Of a stretch of 19,074 nucleotides of DNA, positions 7,347 to 15,067 are shown piece by piece. Position 1 is the stretch's first letter; the number at the start of each line of letters is the position of its first letter. The notes under the pieces were generated by a model that saw nothing but the letters and a program-made list of their open reading frames with translations, was not told where the DNA came from and searched no databases. A program made the translations under genes and the position numbers. The stretch comes from an uncultured Wenzhouxiangella sp. (GTDB lineage: Bacteria > Pseudomonadota > Gammaproteobacteria > Xanthomonadales > Wenzhouxiangellaceae), in contig CALEIM010000053.1 of the NCBI GenBank assembly GCA_937876395.1, positions 1 through 19,074 of the forward strand, given 5' to 3'.

Positions 7347-8453
7347 TCACTCCGGCGGCAGGTTCTCAAGCTGTTGCTGGATGCGCAGCCCGCGCTCCAG
7401 ATAGATGCGCGCCGGTGCAAAATTCGCGTCAACCTCCAGCACCTGCTGCCATAAAGACACCGCCTGATTCACCTTCTGTTCGCGCCAGGCCGACAGGGCG
7501 CGGACATGAAAATGATCGACCAGCGCGCTGCGGGTCGCGTCGTATTCAGCCTGGTACGGACCGCCTGATTCACCCTCGGGGCTGCCAATGAATGTGATCC
7601 TGGCCGCTTCATGATCACCGGCATCCAGCTGTGCGCGAGCTTCGAGCAGGCTGAGCCGAAAAAGAACCTTGTTCATGCCGGGCGCAAACGGTGCCTGTTC
7701 GACGTGCTCTCCCAGCCATGGCGCGGCCTGCTCCAAAAGTTGCAGTGCTCGCTGGGGCGCATCGTCGATCCAGGCGCTTTCGGCCAGTTCACTGGCCAAT
7801 TTGGCCAAGCGTTTGCTCAGCCGCGCATCCAGCGGCCCGACATGGGCGGCGCTGATTAACAGCGAATAGGCACGCAGACCTTGGCCGCGGCGGATCAGAT
7901 CATCCGTGGCCTCGACCAGTTCATCCGAATCCAGATGGTCTTGTGACGAAGGCGGAACGGCCGCTTCCGGCAGGCTGTCGACGGGTTTTGCCGCGAGCGG
8001 CACGACCAAGCGCTGCCCGGGCCTTAGCAGCCGCGGCCGCTGGATGTCGTTCAGACGTGCCAGCGAAAAAAACAGTAGTGAATTTCCTGCATGACGCGCG
8101 GCAATGGCCGACAGACTGTCGCCGGGCCCGACTTCAATTTGCTGAAACTGGTCGCCGAGCATGGCTTCCGGTGGTTGCTGGATCTGGGCCAGCAGCAGCC
8201 GGGCGATTGAGTCTGCCGGTCGCTCAGCCAGAATCTGTTCAAGCAGGGCTTCGGCATGTTCGGCATCACCCTCCTGCAGCAGCTCCAGAGCCTGGTCAAG
8301 TTCAGAAGCTTCGGCCGGCCCGTGATGCGGAGCAACATCGATTTCCGGTTCATCTGTACCGGGCTCGCGCACCGGCATGTACTGACAGGCAGAAAGAGCG
8401 GCCAGCAGCAGCACCAGGACGAAAACTCGAGGAAGGTCGCCAAGGCGAGGCAT
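7347..8453 (-). CDS. LysM-domain lipoprotein with TPR-like helices
   Basis: A 368-residue predicted lipoprotein. The signal peptide (residues 1-22) ends in the lipobox LSAC, with lipidated C23. Residues ~50-95 look like a TPR helix pair (ELDQALELLQEGDAEHAEALLEQIL). A LysM domain follows at ~105-152 (IEVGPGDSLSAIAARHAGN ... RPGQRLVVP), expected to bind peptidoglycan. The C-terminal half is helical and repeat-like, ending in another TPR-like stretch (QAVSLWQQVLEVDANFAPARIYLERGL). The start is taken as ATG 8453, with GAGAAG ten bases upstream, rather than the GTG at 8471. It probably sits between outer membrane and cell wall as an envelope scaffold. It is 58 bases downstream of dctM on the same strand, and its 3' end nearly meets the kinase gene. 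I do not recognise a named family beyond LysM/TPR. Confidence 0.82.
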   Translation of the reverse strand: MPRLGDLPRVFVLVLLLAALSACQYMPVREPGTDEPEIDVAPHHGPAEASELDQALELLQEGDAEHAEALLEQILAERPADSIARLLLAQIQQPPEAMLGDQFQQIEVGPGDSLSAIAARHAGNSLLFFSLARLNDIQRPRLLRPGQRLVVPLAAKPVDSLPEAAVPPSSQDHLDSDELVEATDDLIRRGQGLRAYSLLISAAHVGPLDARLSKRLAKLASELAESAWIDDAPQRALQLLEQAAPWLGEHVEQAPFAPGMNKVLFRLSLLEARAQLDAGDHEAARITFIGSPEGESGGPYQAEYDATRSALVDHFHVRALSAWREQKVNQAVSLWQQVLEVDANFAPARIYLERGLRIQQQLENLPPE

Positions 8454-8511
8454 GGACTGCGATCTTCTCACTGTTGAGGCGGGATTATTGCAAGTTTACC
8501 CCAGCGTTCGA

Positions 8512-9789
8512 TCAGCGGCCCAGCAGTTCGGGCAGCGCCAGGCTCAGGCTCGGCCAGAGAGTGATAATCAACAAAGCGATCAGCAACAGGCCCAGGTAGG
8601 GTCGCGTCGCGCGCCATACGCTGGCCTGATCGCGGTCCAGGCGATGGCTGGCCAAAGCCAGATTGATGCCCAACGGTGGCATCAGGCTGGCGATCTGCAG
8701 ATTGACCAGAAACAAGATGCCCAGGTGCACCGGATCAACCCCAAAAGCCAGGCCAAGCGAAATGAGCAGGGGTGCCAGAATCAGCAGCACGGCAAAGCCG
8801 TTGATCAGCAGGCCGGCAAGCACAATCAGCAGGTTGATCAGCAACAAAAATGCCAGTCGACCTTGAATGAAAGGCGCGGTCCAGGCAACCAGCCGCTGCG
8901 GAATGCCGGCATCGATCAAGACCGTGGCCAGGGCCATCGACAGACCCAGAATCAGGAGAATGACGGCCACTAAAACCATGGACTCGCTGATGATGGCCGG
9001 TAGACGGGAAAATCTGATCTCGCGCCGAATCACGACCAGACTGAGCAACAGCCAGGCAGCCGAAATCACCGCTGCTTCAAGCGCCAGCAGCACGCCCGAG
9101 TAGATGCCACCGATCACCACCAAGGGCAGCGGCAGCTCCCAGGCGGTGGCCCGCAGGCTGGGCATAAACGGTTTGCGCAGCGCCGGATCCAGGGTTTGAT
9201 GGCTCCGCGATCGGAGCGCGTATCCGGCCATCAAAAGCAGGATCAGCAGGCCCGGCAGCACGGCGGCGAAAAACAGGTCATTGAGCTGTACGGCAGCCCG
9301 CGGAGCCACCTGCCCGACGATCAGCGCATACAGAATCAGCGGTAGCGAAGGGGCCAGCAGCAAGCCAAGACCGGGGCCAGCTGCAACTATGCCGAGGCTG
9401 GCTCGATCGGAATAGCCGGCCTGGGCCAGCCCGGGCAGCAGCAGGCCGCTCAAGACCAGCAGGGTCAGGCCAGGAGCGCCGGTCAGGGCGCTCATCACGG
9501 CACACAGCAGCAGGGCAAGCACGACCAGACCGCCCTGCCGTCGGCCGGAAATTGCACGACTCAGGTCAAGTATCCGTGCCGGCGTTTTGCTACGACCAAG
9601 CAGCACGCCGGCAAAGGTGAACAAAGGCAATGCGGCCAGCATCGGCAGCTCGCCGATGCGAATAAACTCCATGGCCGCCAGGCCCGGGTCAAGCCCGACC
9701 TGCCAGTATGCGCTCAGTGCAGCCAGGCCGAGAACGGCGAACAAAGGCACGCCGAGGACCGCCAGAACGACTAACAGGAGCGTGATCAC
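8512..9789 (-). CDS. dctM: TRAP transporter large permease subunit DctM
   Basis: A 425-residue, very hydrophobic protein with about a dozen membrane spans, matching the large subunit of tripartite (TRAP) sodium-driven solute importers. Family features include the N-terminal MITLLLVVLAVLGVPLFAVLG, GELPMLAALPLFTFAGVLLGRS, SGLLLPGLAQAGYSDRASLGIVAAGPGLGLLLAPS and the late IASLMPPLGINLALAS. The last corresponds to the usual T/S-PP-x-G-x-N permease motif. The start is GTG at 9789, and the GTGA overlap with the dctQ stop indicates coupled translation. No periplasmic binding protein (DctP) gene lies in the window, so the substrate is unknown. Dicarboxylates are only the classic case. Confidence 0.92.
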   Translation of the reverse strand: MITLLLVVLAVLGVPLFAVLGLAALSAYWQVGLDPGLAAMEFIRIGELPMLAALPLFTFAGVLLGRSKTPARILDLSRAISGRRQGGLVVLALLLCAVMSALTGAPGLTLLVLSGLLLPGLAQAGYSDRASLGIVAAGPGLGLLLAPSLPLILYALIVGQVAPRAAVQLNDLFFAAVLPGLLILLLMAGYALRSRSHQTLDPALRKPFMPSLRATAWELPLPLVVIGGIYSGVLLALEAAVISAAWLLLSLVVIRREIRFSRLPAIISESMVLVAVILLILGLSMALATVLIDAGIPQRLVAWTAPFIQGRLAFLLLINLLIVLAGLLINGFAVLLILAPLLISLGLAFGVDPVHLGILFLVNLQIASLMPPLGINLALASHRLDRDQASVWRATRPYLGLLLIALLIITLWPSLSLALPELLGR

Positions 9790-10310
9790 GGATGCTTGCT
9801 TGGGTCTTCAAGCGGGGGTAGCGCGATACCTGGCGGGCTGACAAACCAGGCCAGAAAGCGCGCGGCCATAAGGCCAAAACCAATCGGTACGATTACCTGG
9901 ACCTGCCAGTTTGGCACGGCCAAAAAGGCCGTGGTCCGAAATTCATATTCCAGCGCAACGACACCCAGACTGGTCCAGGTCAGGGCCAGGCAAATCAAGG
10001 CCGCAGCAAAGCTTGTCAGACGCTGCATCCAGGGCAAAAGCGCGGCCGGTACCAGCTGATCGAGCAGGTCGATGCGGATATGGCGAAGCTCACGGCTGGC
10101 GACCACGCCGCCAATCATCACCAGCCACAGCACCAAAGCGCGCATCGCCGGATCCGTCCAGGACAAGGTCTCGCTATCGAGCACACGTGTACCGAGCTGG
10201 ATCAGACCGAGCCCGAGCAGCGCGAAAAAAATCACGCTCAGCAGGCCGTATTCCAGATGCCGGATCAGCCGGTCGAGTTGATCGAACCAGTCAGGGCGGC
10301 CTTCATTCAC
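9786..10310 (-). CDS. dctQ: TRAP transporter small permease subunit DctQ
   Basis: A 174-residue inner-membrane protein with four hydrophobic spans, the size and layout of the TRAP small subunit. The opening LDRLIRHLEYGLLSVIFFALL and the central ALVLWLVMIGGVVASRELRHIRIDLLDQLVP fit the DctQ pattern (a conserved R/K-x-x-x-H-I-R/x-V/I-D motif). The start is taken as GTG 10310, with AGGGAA about seven bases upstream. An earlier GTG at 10358 would overlap the folD stop and add 16 residues of non-family sequence. It overlaps dctM by four bases. It lies 37 bases downstream of folD on the same strand, so the two may share a transcript. Confidence 0.88.
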   Translation of the reverse strand: MNEGRPDWFDQLDRLIRHLEYGLLSVIFFALLGLGLIQLGTRVLDSETLSWTDPAMRALVLWLVMIGGVVASRELRHIRIDLLDQLVPAALLPWMQRLTSFAAALICLALTWTSLGVVALEYEFRTTAFLAVPNWQVQVIVPIGFGLMAARFLAWFVSPPGIALPPLEDPSKHP

Positions 10311-10347
10311 ACATTGTTCCCTGCCGCCAGCTCCGGCCAAAATCGGA

Positions 10348-11217
10348 TCACGGAGCACGCACCACCAGGCCGGCCGCCTCGGCAGTATTCTGCATCAGGG
10401 TGGCAACTGTCATCGGGCCAACGCCGCCCGGGACCGGCGTAATCCAGGCCGCCCGACGGGATGCGGCGGCAAAATCGAGATCACCGTGCAGCTTGCCATC
10501 GTCGCCGCGGGTGATGCCGACATCGACCGCAATGCAGCCAGGTCGCACCCATTCAGCCGGCACGATTCCGTGCTTGCCAACGGCGACACAGAGCAGCTCC
10601 GCCCGTCGAACATGGGCCTCGAGGTCGCGGCTGAAACGATGTGCGACAGTCACCGTCGCGCCGGCAAGGAGCAGTTCCAGCGCCAGCGGTCGGCCCACGA
10701 TATTGGATGCCCCGACAACCAGGGCATTCATGCTTTTGGTGTCGATGCCATGGGCCGACAACAGCGTCATGATGCCGCGCGGCGTACACGGTCTGAGCCC
10801 GGGATCGCGCATCGCCAGGCGTCCCATATTGGCCGGATGAAAGCCGTCAACATCTTTTTCCGGTGCGATGCGACGGGTCACGTCATGAGGGTTGAGGTGT
10901 TCCGACAACGGGAGCTGGACCAGAATGCCGTCGACACTGCTGTCGCGATTGAGATCATCGATCAGGGCGAGTAGTTCGCCGCGACCCACACCGTGGTTGA
11001 GGCGATGGCTGGTCGAGTTGATTCGCGCCTGCTCGCAGGCGCGGACCTTGTTGCGCACATAGACCTCAGAAGCGGGGTCATCACCCACCAGGATCACGGC
11101 CAGGCCGGGCACACGATGGCCGTCATCACAAGCCTGCGATACCGCTTCGGCGACGTTGGCAATCAGCCGATCGGCCACCGTCCGGCCATTGAGAATTTGG
11201 GCATCCTGGCTCATCAT
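10348..11217 (-). CDS. folD: Bifunctional methylenetetrahydrofolate dehydrogenase / methenyltetrahydrofolate cyclohydrolase FolD
   Basis: Catalyses the NADP-dependent oxidation of methylene-THF and hydrolysis of methenyl-THF to 10-formyl-THF, cytoplasmic one-carbon metabolism. The 289-residue product shows the catalytic lysine in YVRNKVRACE, DGILVQLPLSEHLN, the signature PEKDVDGFHPANMGRL, GASNIVGRPLALELLLAGATV (nucleotide-binding loop) and the C-terminal ITPVPGGVGPMTVATLMQNT, all intact. The start is placed at ATG 11217 (or the adjacent ATG 11214) because the family sequence begins there. A longer frame to 11262 has no family match. No ribosome binding site is visible, and a TACAAT box lies seven bases before the ATG (separate entry). 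Confidence 0.96.
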   Translation of the reverse strand: MMSQDAQILNGRTVADRLIANVAEAVSQACDDGHRVPGLAVILVGDDPASEVYVRNKVRACEQARINSTSHRLNHGVGRGELLALIDDLNRDSSVDGILVQLPLSEHLNPHDVTRRIAPEKDVDGFHPANMGRLAMRDPGLRPCTPRGIMTLLSAHGIDTKSMNALVVGASNIVGRPLALELLLAGATVTVAHRFSRDLEAHVRRAELLCVAVGKHGIVPAEWVRPGCIAVDVGITRGDDGKLHGDLDFAAASRRAAWITPVPGGVGPMTVATLMQNTAEAAGLVVRAP

Positions 11218-11224
11218 GGCCGGC

Positions 11225-11230
11225 ATTGTA
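11225..11230 (-). promoter_or_regulatory. Candidate -10 box of folD
   Basis: On the minus strand TACAAT (five of six matches to TATAAT) lies seven bases before ATG 11217 and ten before ATG 11214. No good -35 is seen at 16-18 bases. If used, the folD mRNA would be leaderless or nearly so, which fits the absence of a Shine-Dalgarno. Confidence 0.35.
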
Positions 11231-11264
11231 GCGTAGGATGAAGGGGCAAGCCCGAGGATCAAAA

Positions 11265-11747
11265 ATGAATCTGTACAACCACCATTTCATGGATCTGAGC
11301 GGCGACCGCATCTACACGGAGCGCTACCGCAACCAGCCCTTTCTGATCGTCAATATCGCTACCGGGGGCCGCTTTGCTTCCCAGTTCAGGCAGCTCCAGC
11401 AGCTCCATAGCCGCTTCGGTCGGCACGGCCTGGTCATCCTGGCCATTGCGGCAACGGATTTCGGTGATGAACCGCGTAACGAAGCCGGCATAGAAAGGTT
11501 TCTGCGCGAAAACTACCCGTACAGCTACCGCGTGACCCGGCGCACCACCATCACCGGCGCGGATGCGCATCCCCTGTTTCGGGAAATATTGCAGGAAAAA
11601 GGCCACTTGATGCTGCCTGATGCAAGCTTCTACAAGTATCTGTTTGATCGACACGGCGATCTGCTCGAGCGCTGGAGACCGGAAGTGCCACCCGACGATC
11701 CCGGCCTGGTGCGCGCCATCAATCAGCAACTTGGTATTGGTGTCTAA
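11265..11747 (+). CDS. Glutathione-peroxidase-like thioredoxin-fold protein lacking all catalytic residues
   Basis: A 160-residue protein aligning along its length with bacterial glutathione peroxidases such as BtuE: FMDLSGDRIYTERYRNQPFLIVNIA at the N-terminus, the LVILAIAATDFGDEP strand, then ADAHPLFREIL and SFYKYLFDRHGDLLERWRP. Every member of the peroxidase tetrad is replaced. The peroxidatic Cys position (VNVASKCGFT) is G35, the Gln of CNQF is D65, and the Trp-Asn of LWNFxKFL is Ala-Ser. The protein contains no cysteine at all, so it cannot be a thiol peroxidase. The frame is intact and unbroken. GAGGA eight bases before ATG 11265 supports this start over 11238. It diverges from folD and converges on der. 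It may serve a binding or structural role, or be a decaying paralogue. Confidence 0.8.
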   Translation: MNLYNHHFMDLSGDRIYTERYRNQPFLIVNIATGGRFASQFRQLQQLHSRFGRHGLVILAIAATDFGDEPRNEAGIERFLRENYPYSYRVTRRTTITGADAHPLFREILQEKGHLMLPDASFYKYLFDRHGDLLERWRPEVPPDDPGLVRAINQQLGIGV

Positions 11748-11752
11748 GCGCC

Positions 11753-11785
11753 AGGAGCCTGTCGGATTTCACCCGACAGGCTCCT
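11753..11785. terminator. Perfect 13-bp hairpin between convergent genes, probable bidirectional terminator or palindromic repeat
   Basis: AGGAGCCTGTCGG (11753-11765) pairs exactly with CCGACAGGCTCCT (11773-11785) around a seven-base loop. It sits five bases after the peroxidase-like gene's stop and reaches into the der stop codon, so it could end transcripts from both sides. Neither strand has a T-run directly after the stem, so it is not a classical intrinsic terminator. A dispersed palindromic repeat is the alternative. Confidence 0.6.
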
Positions 11786-13190
11786 AGCCCTTGCGGTTTT
11801 TGGTGCGCGCAAACTGGCGCAGCCGGCGGCGCTTTTGCAGCTGGCGCGGGCTGAGCGGATTGCGCCGGCCGGCATAGGGATTTTCTCCCTCACGAAATAT
11901 CAGATGAACCGGCACGCCGGTGAGCTCGAAGCGCTTTCTGAAGCTGTTGATCAGGTAGCGCCGGTACGATTCGGGCAGGCCGGAGGTTCGGCTGCCGTGG
12001 ATGATGATGCGGGTCGGAAACTGGCCGCCACTGTGAGCGTAGCGGAGCTTGGGTGTTTTGCGCTGCACGGCCGGCGGAGGGTGCGCCTGGACCGCATCGA
12101 TCAGAGTCCGGGTCAGCGCCCCGGTCGACAAACTCTGGGTTGCGGCGGCGTAAACGTGCTCCACTGCATCGGTCAGTTCGCCAAGCCCGCTGCCGTGCAG
12201 CGCTGAAATGGTAGCTACCGGCGCAAAACGCGCGAAATCGAGGCGTTCAGCGACTTCCACCAGCAGCTTGCGACGCTGCTCGGCGTTGATCGCATCCCAT
12301 TTGTTGAGCCCGATGACCAGGCCTCGCCCAGCCTCAATCACATGCCCGGCCAGACGCGCGTCCTGATCGGTAACACCTTCGACAGCGTCACACACCAGGC
12401 ACACGATCCGGGCCTGCTCGACCGACTGCAGTGCCTTGATGGTTGAAAACCGCTCGACGCCCTGATGGCTGCCGCGTCTGCGGCGAATGCCGGCGGTGTC
12501 GATCAGGTGATAGGTCACGCCGTCGCGCTCAACCGTGGCGTGAATCGGGTCACGGGTCGTCCCGGCAATTGGCGTGGCCAAAGCGCGCTCTTCGCCCAGC
12601 AGACGATTGAGCAAGGTGGACTTGCCGGCGTTGGGCCGTCCGATCAGGGCCAGGCGCAGTCCGTCCTTGTCCGGCAGCGCACTGCTGCCGTCATCCGGCA
12701 GTTGGTTCAGCACCGCTTGACGCAGACTTTCCAGCCCGCGCCGATGGCTGGCGGCCATTGCAATGGCCTTGCCCAGACCAAGTTCAGACGCTTCGGCCAG
12801 GGCCATGTCGGCATCCAGTCCATCGGTCTTGTTGACTGCGTGAATGACCCGTTTGCCGAGCTGACGTAACTGCCGGGCAATCTCATGGTCCATCGGCACG
12901 ATCCCGGCCCGGGCATCGGTCAGAAAAACGATCAGATCGGCCTCGTCGATGGCAATGCGCGTTTGCGCCTGGGCGCCCAGCTCAACGTCATCGCCGGCAT
13001 CGTCGAGGCCGCCGGTATCGACCAGGATCAGGGTACGTGAATCCATCTCGGCCCGGCCGTAAATGCGGTCGCGGGTCACGCCGGGAATATCGGCTACCAG
13101 CGCATCGCGGCGGCCGGTAAGCGCATTGAACAGGGTCGACTTGCCGACGTTGGGACGGCCGACAATTGCCACGACCGGTACGGCAGACAT
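11784..13190 (-). CDS. der: Ribosome-associated double GTPase Der (EngA)
   Basis: Der binds the 50S subunit and is needed for its maturation. The 468-residue product has two tandem GTPase domains and a KH-like C-terminus. The first has GRPNVGKST (11-19), the DTGG G3 motif and NKTD. The second has GRPNAGKST (near 184), DTAG and NKWD. The C-terminal domain includes KLRYAHSGGQFPTRIIIHGS and YRRYLINSFRKRFELTGVPVHL, ending in a basic tail. Length and motifs are standard, and all nucleotide-binding residues are present. It lies 11 bases after bamB as the last gene of hisS-yfgM-bamB-der, as in E. coli. The first GTPase motif begins at residue 11, which supports the ATG at 13190. Confidence 0.97.
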   Translation of the reverse strand: MSAVPVVAIVGRPNVGKSTLFNALTGRRDALVADIPGVTRDRIYGRAEMDSRTLILVDTGGLDDAGDDVELGAQAQTRIAIDEADLIVFLTDARAGIVPMDHEIARQLRQLGKRVIHAVNKTDGLDADMALAEASELGLGKAIAMAASHRRGLESLRQAVLNQLPDDGSSALPDKDGLRLALIGRPNAGKSTLLNRLLGEERALATPIAGTTRDPIHATVERDGVTYHLIDTAGIRRRRGSHQGVERFSTIKALQSVEQARIVCLVCDAVEGVTDQDARLAGHVIEAGRGLVIGLNKWDAINAEQRRKLLVEVAERLDFARFAPVATISALHGSGLGELTDAVEHVYAAATQSLSTGALTRTLIDAVQAHPPPAVQRKTPKLRYAHSGGQFPTRIIIHGSRTSGLPESYRRYLINSFRKRFELTGVPVHLIFREGENPYAGRRNPLSPRQLQKRRRLRQFARTKNRKG

Positions 13191-13201
13191 ATTGCGACGA
13201 C

Positions 13202-14377
13202 TTACTGGTTGGAGCCGCCAACGCGCCAGGCGCTGAGTCCGCCATCTTCGTCGAGCAGATACACGCGATTGCCAACCACCAGCGGAGCCGTGGCCGGTGC
13301 GTTGCGAGAGCCTCTGGCTCGGGCAACGATGCGCCCGCTGTCGGTATCGTGGAAATGCAGATAGCCTTCGAAATCCGCCGTGACCAGCAAATTGCCGACA
13401 AACACCGGACGGGTCAGACTGCGATTCAGCAGTTGTTCGTCACGCCACAGGGTGGCGCCGTTGCGCCGATCTATCAGCCAGACGCTGTCATCGCGATCGC
13501 TGGCTGCAAGCTGAGTGCGGCTCAGGCTGATGCCGCTGGCCGAAGCCAGATCCTTGACCCACAGGATGCGGCCGGACTCAAGCGCCAGCCCGGCCAGGCG
13601 ACCATGGTAGGTCACGACGTACAGCTCAGACCCGACTGCGACCATCGGGCCGTCGATATCAGCCAGACGATCGAGCTCGGTACGGCCTTCGGCAACGCTG
13701 ACCTGCTGCTCCCACAAGACCGAACCGTCAGCCACGCGGAGCGCGATCACCCGACCGTCGTCATAGCCGATATAAGCCTGTCCGGCGCGCACAAACGGCG
13801 GGCTGTTGCCGCGCAGGGTCAGCAGCGGAACGCTGCGATCATAAACCCAGCGACGTGAACCGTTTGCGGCATCCAGGCCGAAGACTCGGCCGTCGATGCA
13901 GCGCACCACGATCACCCCATCGTGCAGCACCGGCTCAGCCAGAATTTCCGACGACAACTGGGCGCGCCAGCGAATCGTCCCGCTGTTCTCATCGATTACG
14001 ACCAGCTCACCTTCAAAGGTGCCAACCATGATCAGACCGTCGGCCAGGGACGGCCCGGCCGAAATCGGCAGATCAATATCAATGCGCTGGGCCACCCGAC
14101 CCGACTCTGCGTCGATCGCGGTGATATCCCCACGATGACCGGCCAGCCAGATTTGCGCGCCCTCGGCAACCGGCTCAATCGCCGGGCGACTGCGGCTGAT
14201 GCCGCTGCCGGCATTGGACGACCACAGCTGGCTGACCTCAACGGTTTGGGTAATCTCGGCCAGCTCAGCCGGTTCTGGCGCGTTGCTGCCGGTGCTGAAC
14301 CAGCCGCCGATGGTCTGGCACCCGGCCAGAAAAAGAGGCAACATCAAACAGACGATCAGGCGCCCGTAGCGGGTCAC
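13202..14377 (-). CDS. bamB: Outer membrane assembly lipoprotein BamB
   Basis: BamB is the beta-propeller lipoprotein of the BAM complex that inserts beta-barrel proteins into the outer membrane. The 391-residue product has a signal peptide with lipobox LAGC (lipidated C20) and repeated PQQ-like blades, for example GDITAIDAESGRVAQRIDI, GELVVIDENSGTIRWRAQL, GRVFGLDAANGSRRWVYD, GRVIALRVADGSVLWEQQV, GRLAGLALESGRILWVKDL and SVWLIDRRNGATLWRDE. The GNSPPF segment matches the family's GxSxPxF-type region. The start is GTG at 14377, overlapping the yfgM stop in a GTGA junction. Its place between yfgM and der is the classic gammaproteobacterial order. Confidence 0.96.
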   Translation of the reverse strand: MTRYGRLIVCLMLPLFLAGCQTIGGWFSTGSNAPEPAELAEITQTVEVSQLWSSNAGSGISRSRPAIEPVAEGAQIWLAGHRGDITAIDAESGRVAQRIDIDLPISAGPSLADGLIMVGTFEGELVVIDENSGTIRWRAQLSSEILAEPVLHDGVIVVRCIDGRVFGLDAANGSRRWVYDRSVPLLTLRGNSPPFVRAGQAYIGYDDGRVIALRVADGSVLWEQQVSVAEGRTELDRLADIDGPMVAVGSELYVVTYHGRLAGLALESGRILWVKDLASASGISLSRTQLAASDRDDSVWLIDRRNGATLWRDEQLLNRSLTRPVFVGNLLVTADFEGYLHFHDTDSGRIVARARGSRNAPATAPLVVGNRVYLLDEDGGLSAWRVGGSNQ

Positions 14378-15021
14378 GAAGCGTCTCCGCTGGCGACTGC
14401 GGCATCGATCTTGATCTGCAGTTGACGCGGGTTGATACCATCGGCTTCACGCCGTTCCAGGGCCGCCTGCCAGGCGCTGCGGGCCTGGTCAAACTGGCTC
14501 AGCTCGAACAGCACATCACCACGGGTTTCGTCCCAGGCCGCTTCATAGCCGGCCGGAGCCGTGCCGTCCAGCAGGGACAGCGCATCCGGGTATTCGCCCT
14601 GGGCTTCAAGCACGCGTGCCAGGCGCAGGCTGGCCACAGGCCAAAGGGATCTGAGACGACGATTGTCCAGCACATCGCGATAGATCTGCTCAGCCGGCGT
14701 CAAGCGCCCATCCTCGACCCACGCCGCGGCGAGCTGCATCCCCGCCAGGCCGGTATAGGCAGTCTGACCCACTTCATCGACCATGGTCTGGTATTCGCCG
14801 GCCGCCGCCTCGCTGCCCTCGTTGCTCAGGCGCTGATTGACCGCATGGTAGTACTCGGCAGCCAGTGATTGCTGATTGGCCTGGTGGTCCTGCCACTGGC
14901 GAAAACCGAAGATCCCGGCGAAAGCCAGGATCAGCCCGATGATGATTGCCGAGCTGTATTCCTTGATCCAGCGTCGGACGCGTTCGCCCTGTTCATGTTC
15001 GTCATATAGTTCTACGGCCAT
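14374..15021 (-). CDS. yfgM: YfgM-type ancillary SecYEG translocon subunit (tetratricopeptide protein)
   Basis: A 215-residue inner-membrane protein. The short cytoplasmic N-terminus (MAVELYDEHEQGERVRRWIK) is the family hallmark. One membrane span follows at ~24-42 (SAIIIGLILAFAGIFGFRQW), then a periplasmic TPR-like domain (LAAAWVEDGRLTPAEQIYRDVLD, LRLARVLEAQGEYPDALSLLD, RGDVLFELSQFDQARSAWQAAL). In E. coli YfgM contacts the SecYEG translocon and the chaperone PpiD, helping envelope proteins after export. GAGGA nine bases before the ATG supports the start. It lies 46 bases after hisS and overlaps bamB by four bases. Confidence 0.93.
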   Translation of the reverse strand: MAVELYDEHEQGERVRRWIKEYSSAIIIGLILAFAGIFGFRQWQDHQANQQSLAAEYYHAVNQRLSNEGSEAAAGEYQTMVDEVGQTAYTGLAGMQLAAAWVEDGRLTPAEQIYRDVLDNRRLRSLWPVASLRLARVLEAQGEYPDALSLLDGTAPAGYEAAWDETRGDVLFELSQFDQARSAWQAALERREADGINPRQLQIKIDAAVASGDAS

Positions 15022-15067
15022 AGTGTTGTGTCCTCAAGAAAACGGCAGTGAAAGTCGGCGCAACCGC

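Noticed and set aside
5591..7432. Very long minus-strand open frame opposite the kinase gene (613 residues)
   Set aside because: The plus strand encodes a kinase with all catalytic motifs. The minus frame has no recognisable domain and is a shadow of GC-rich codons.
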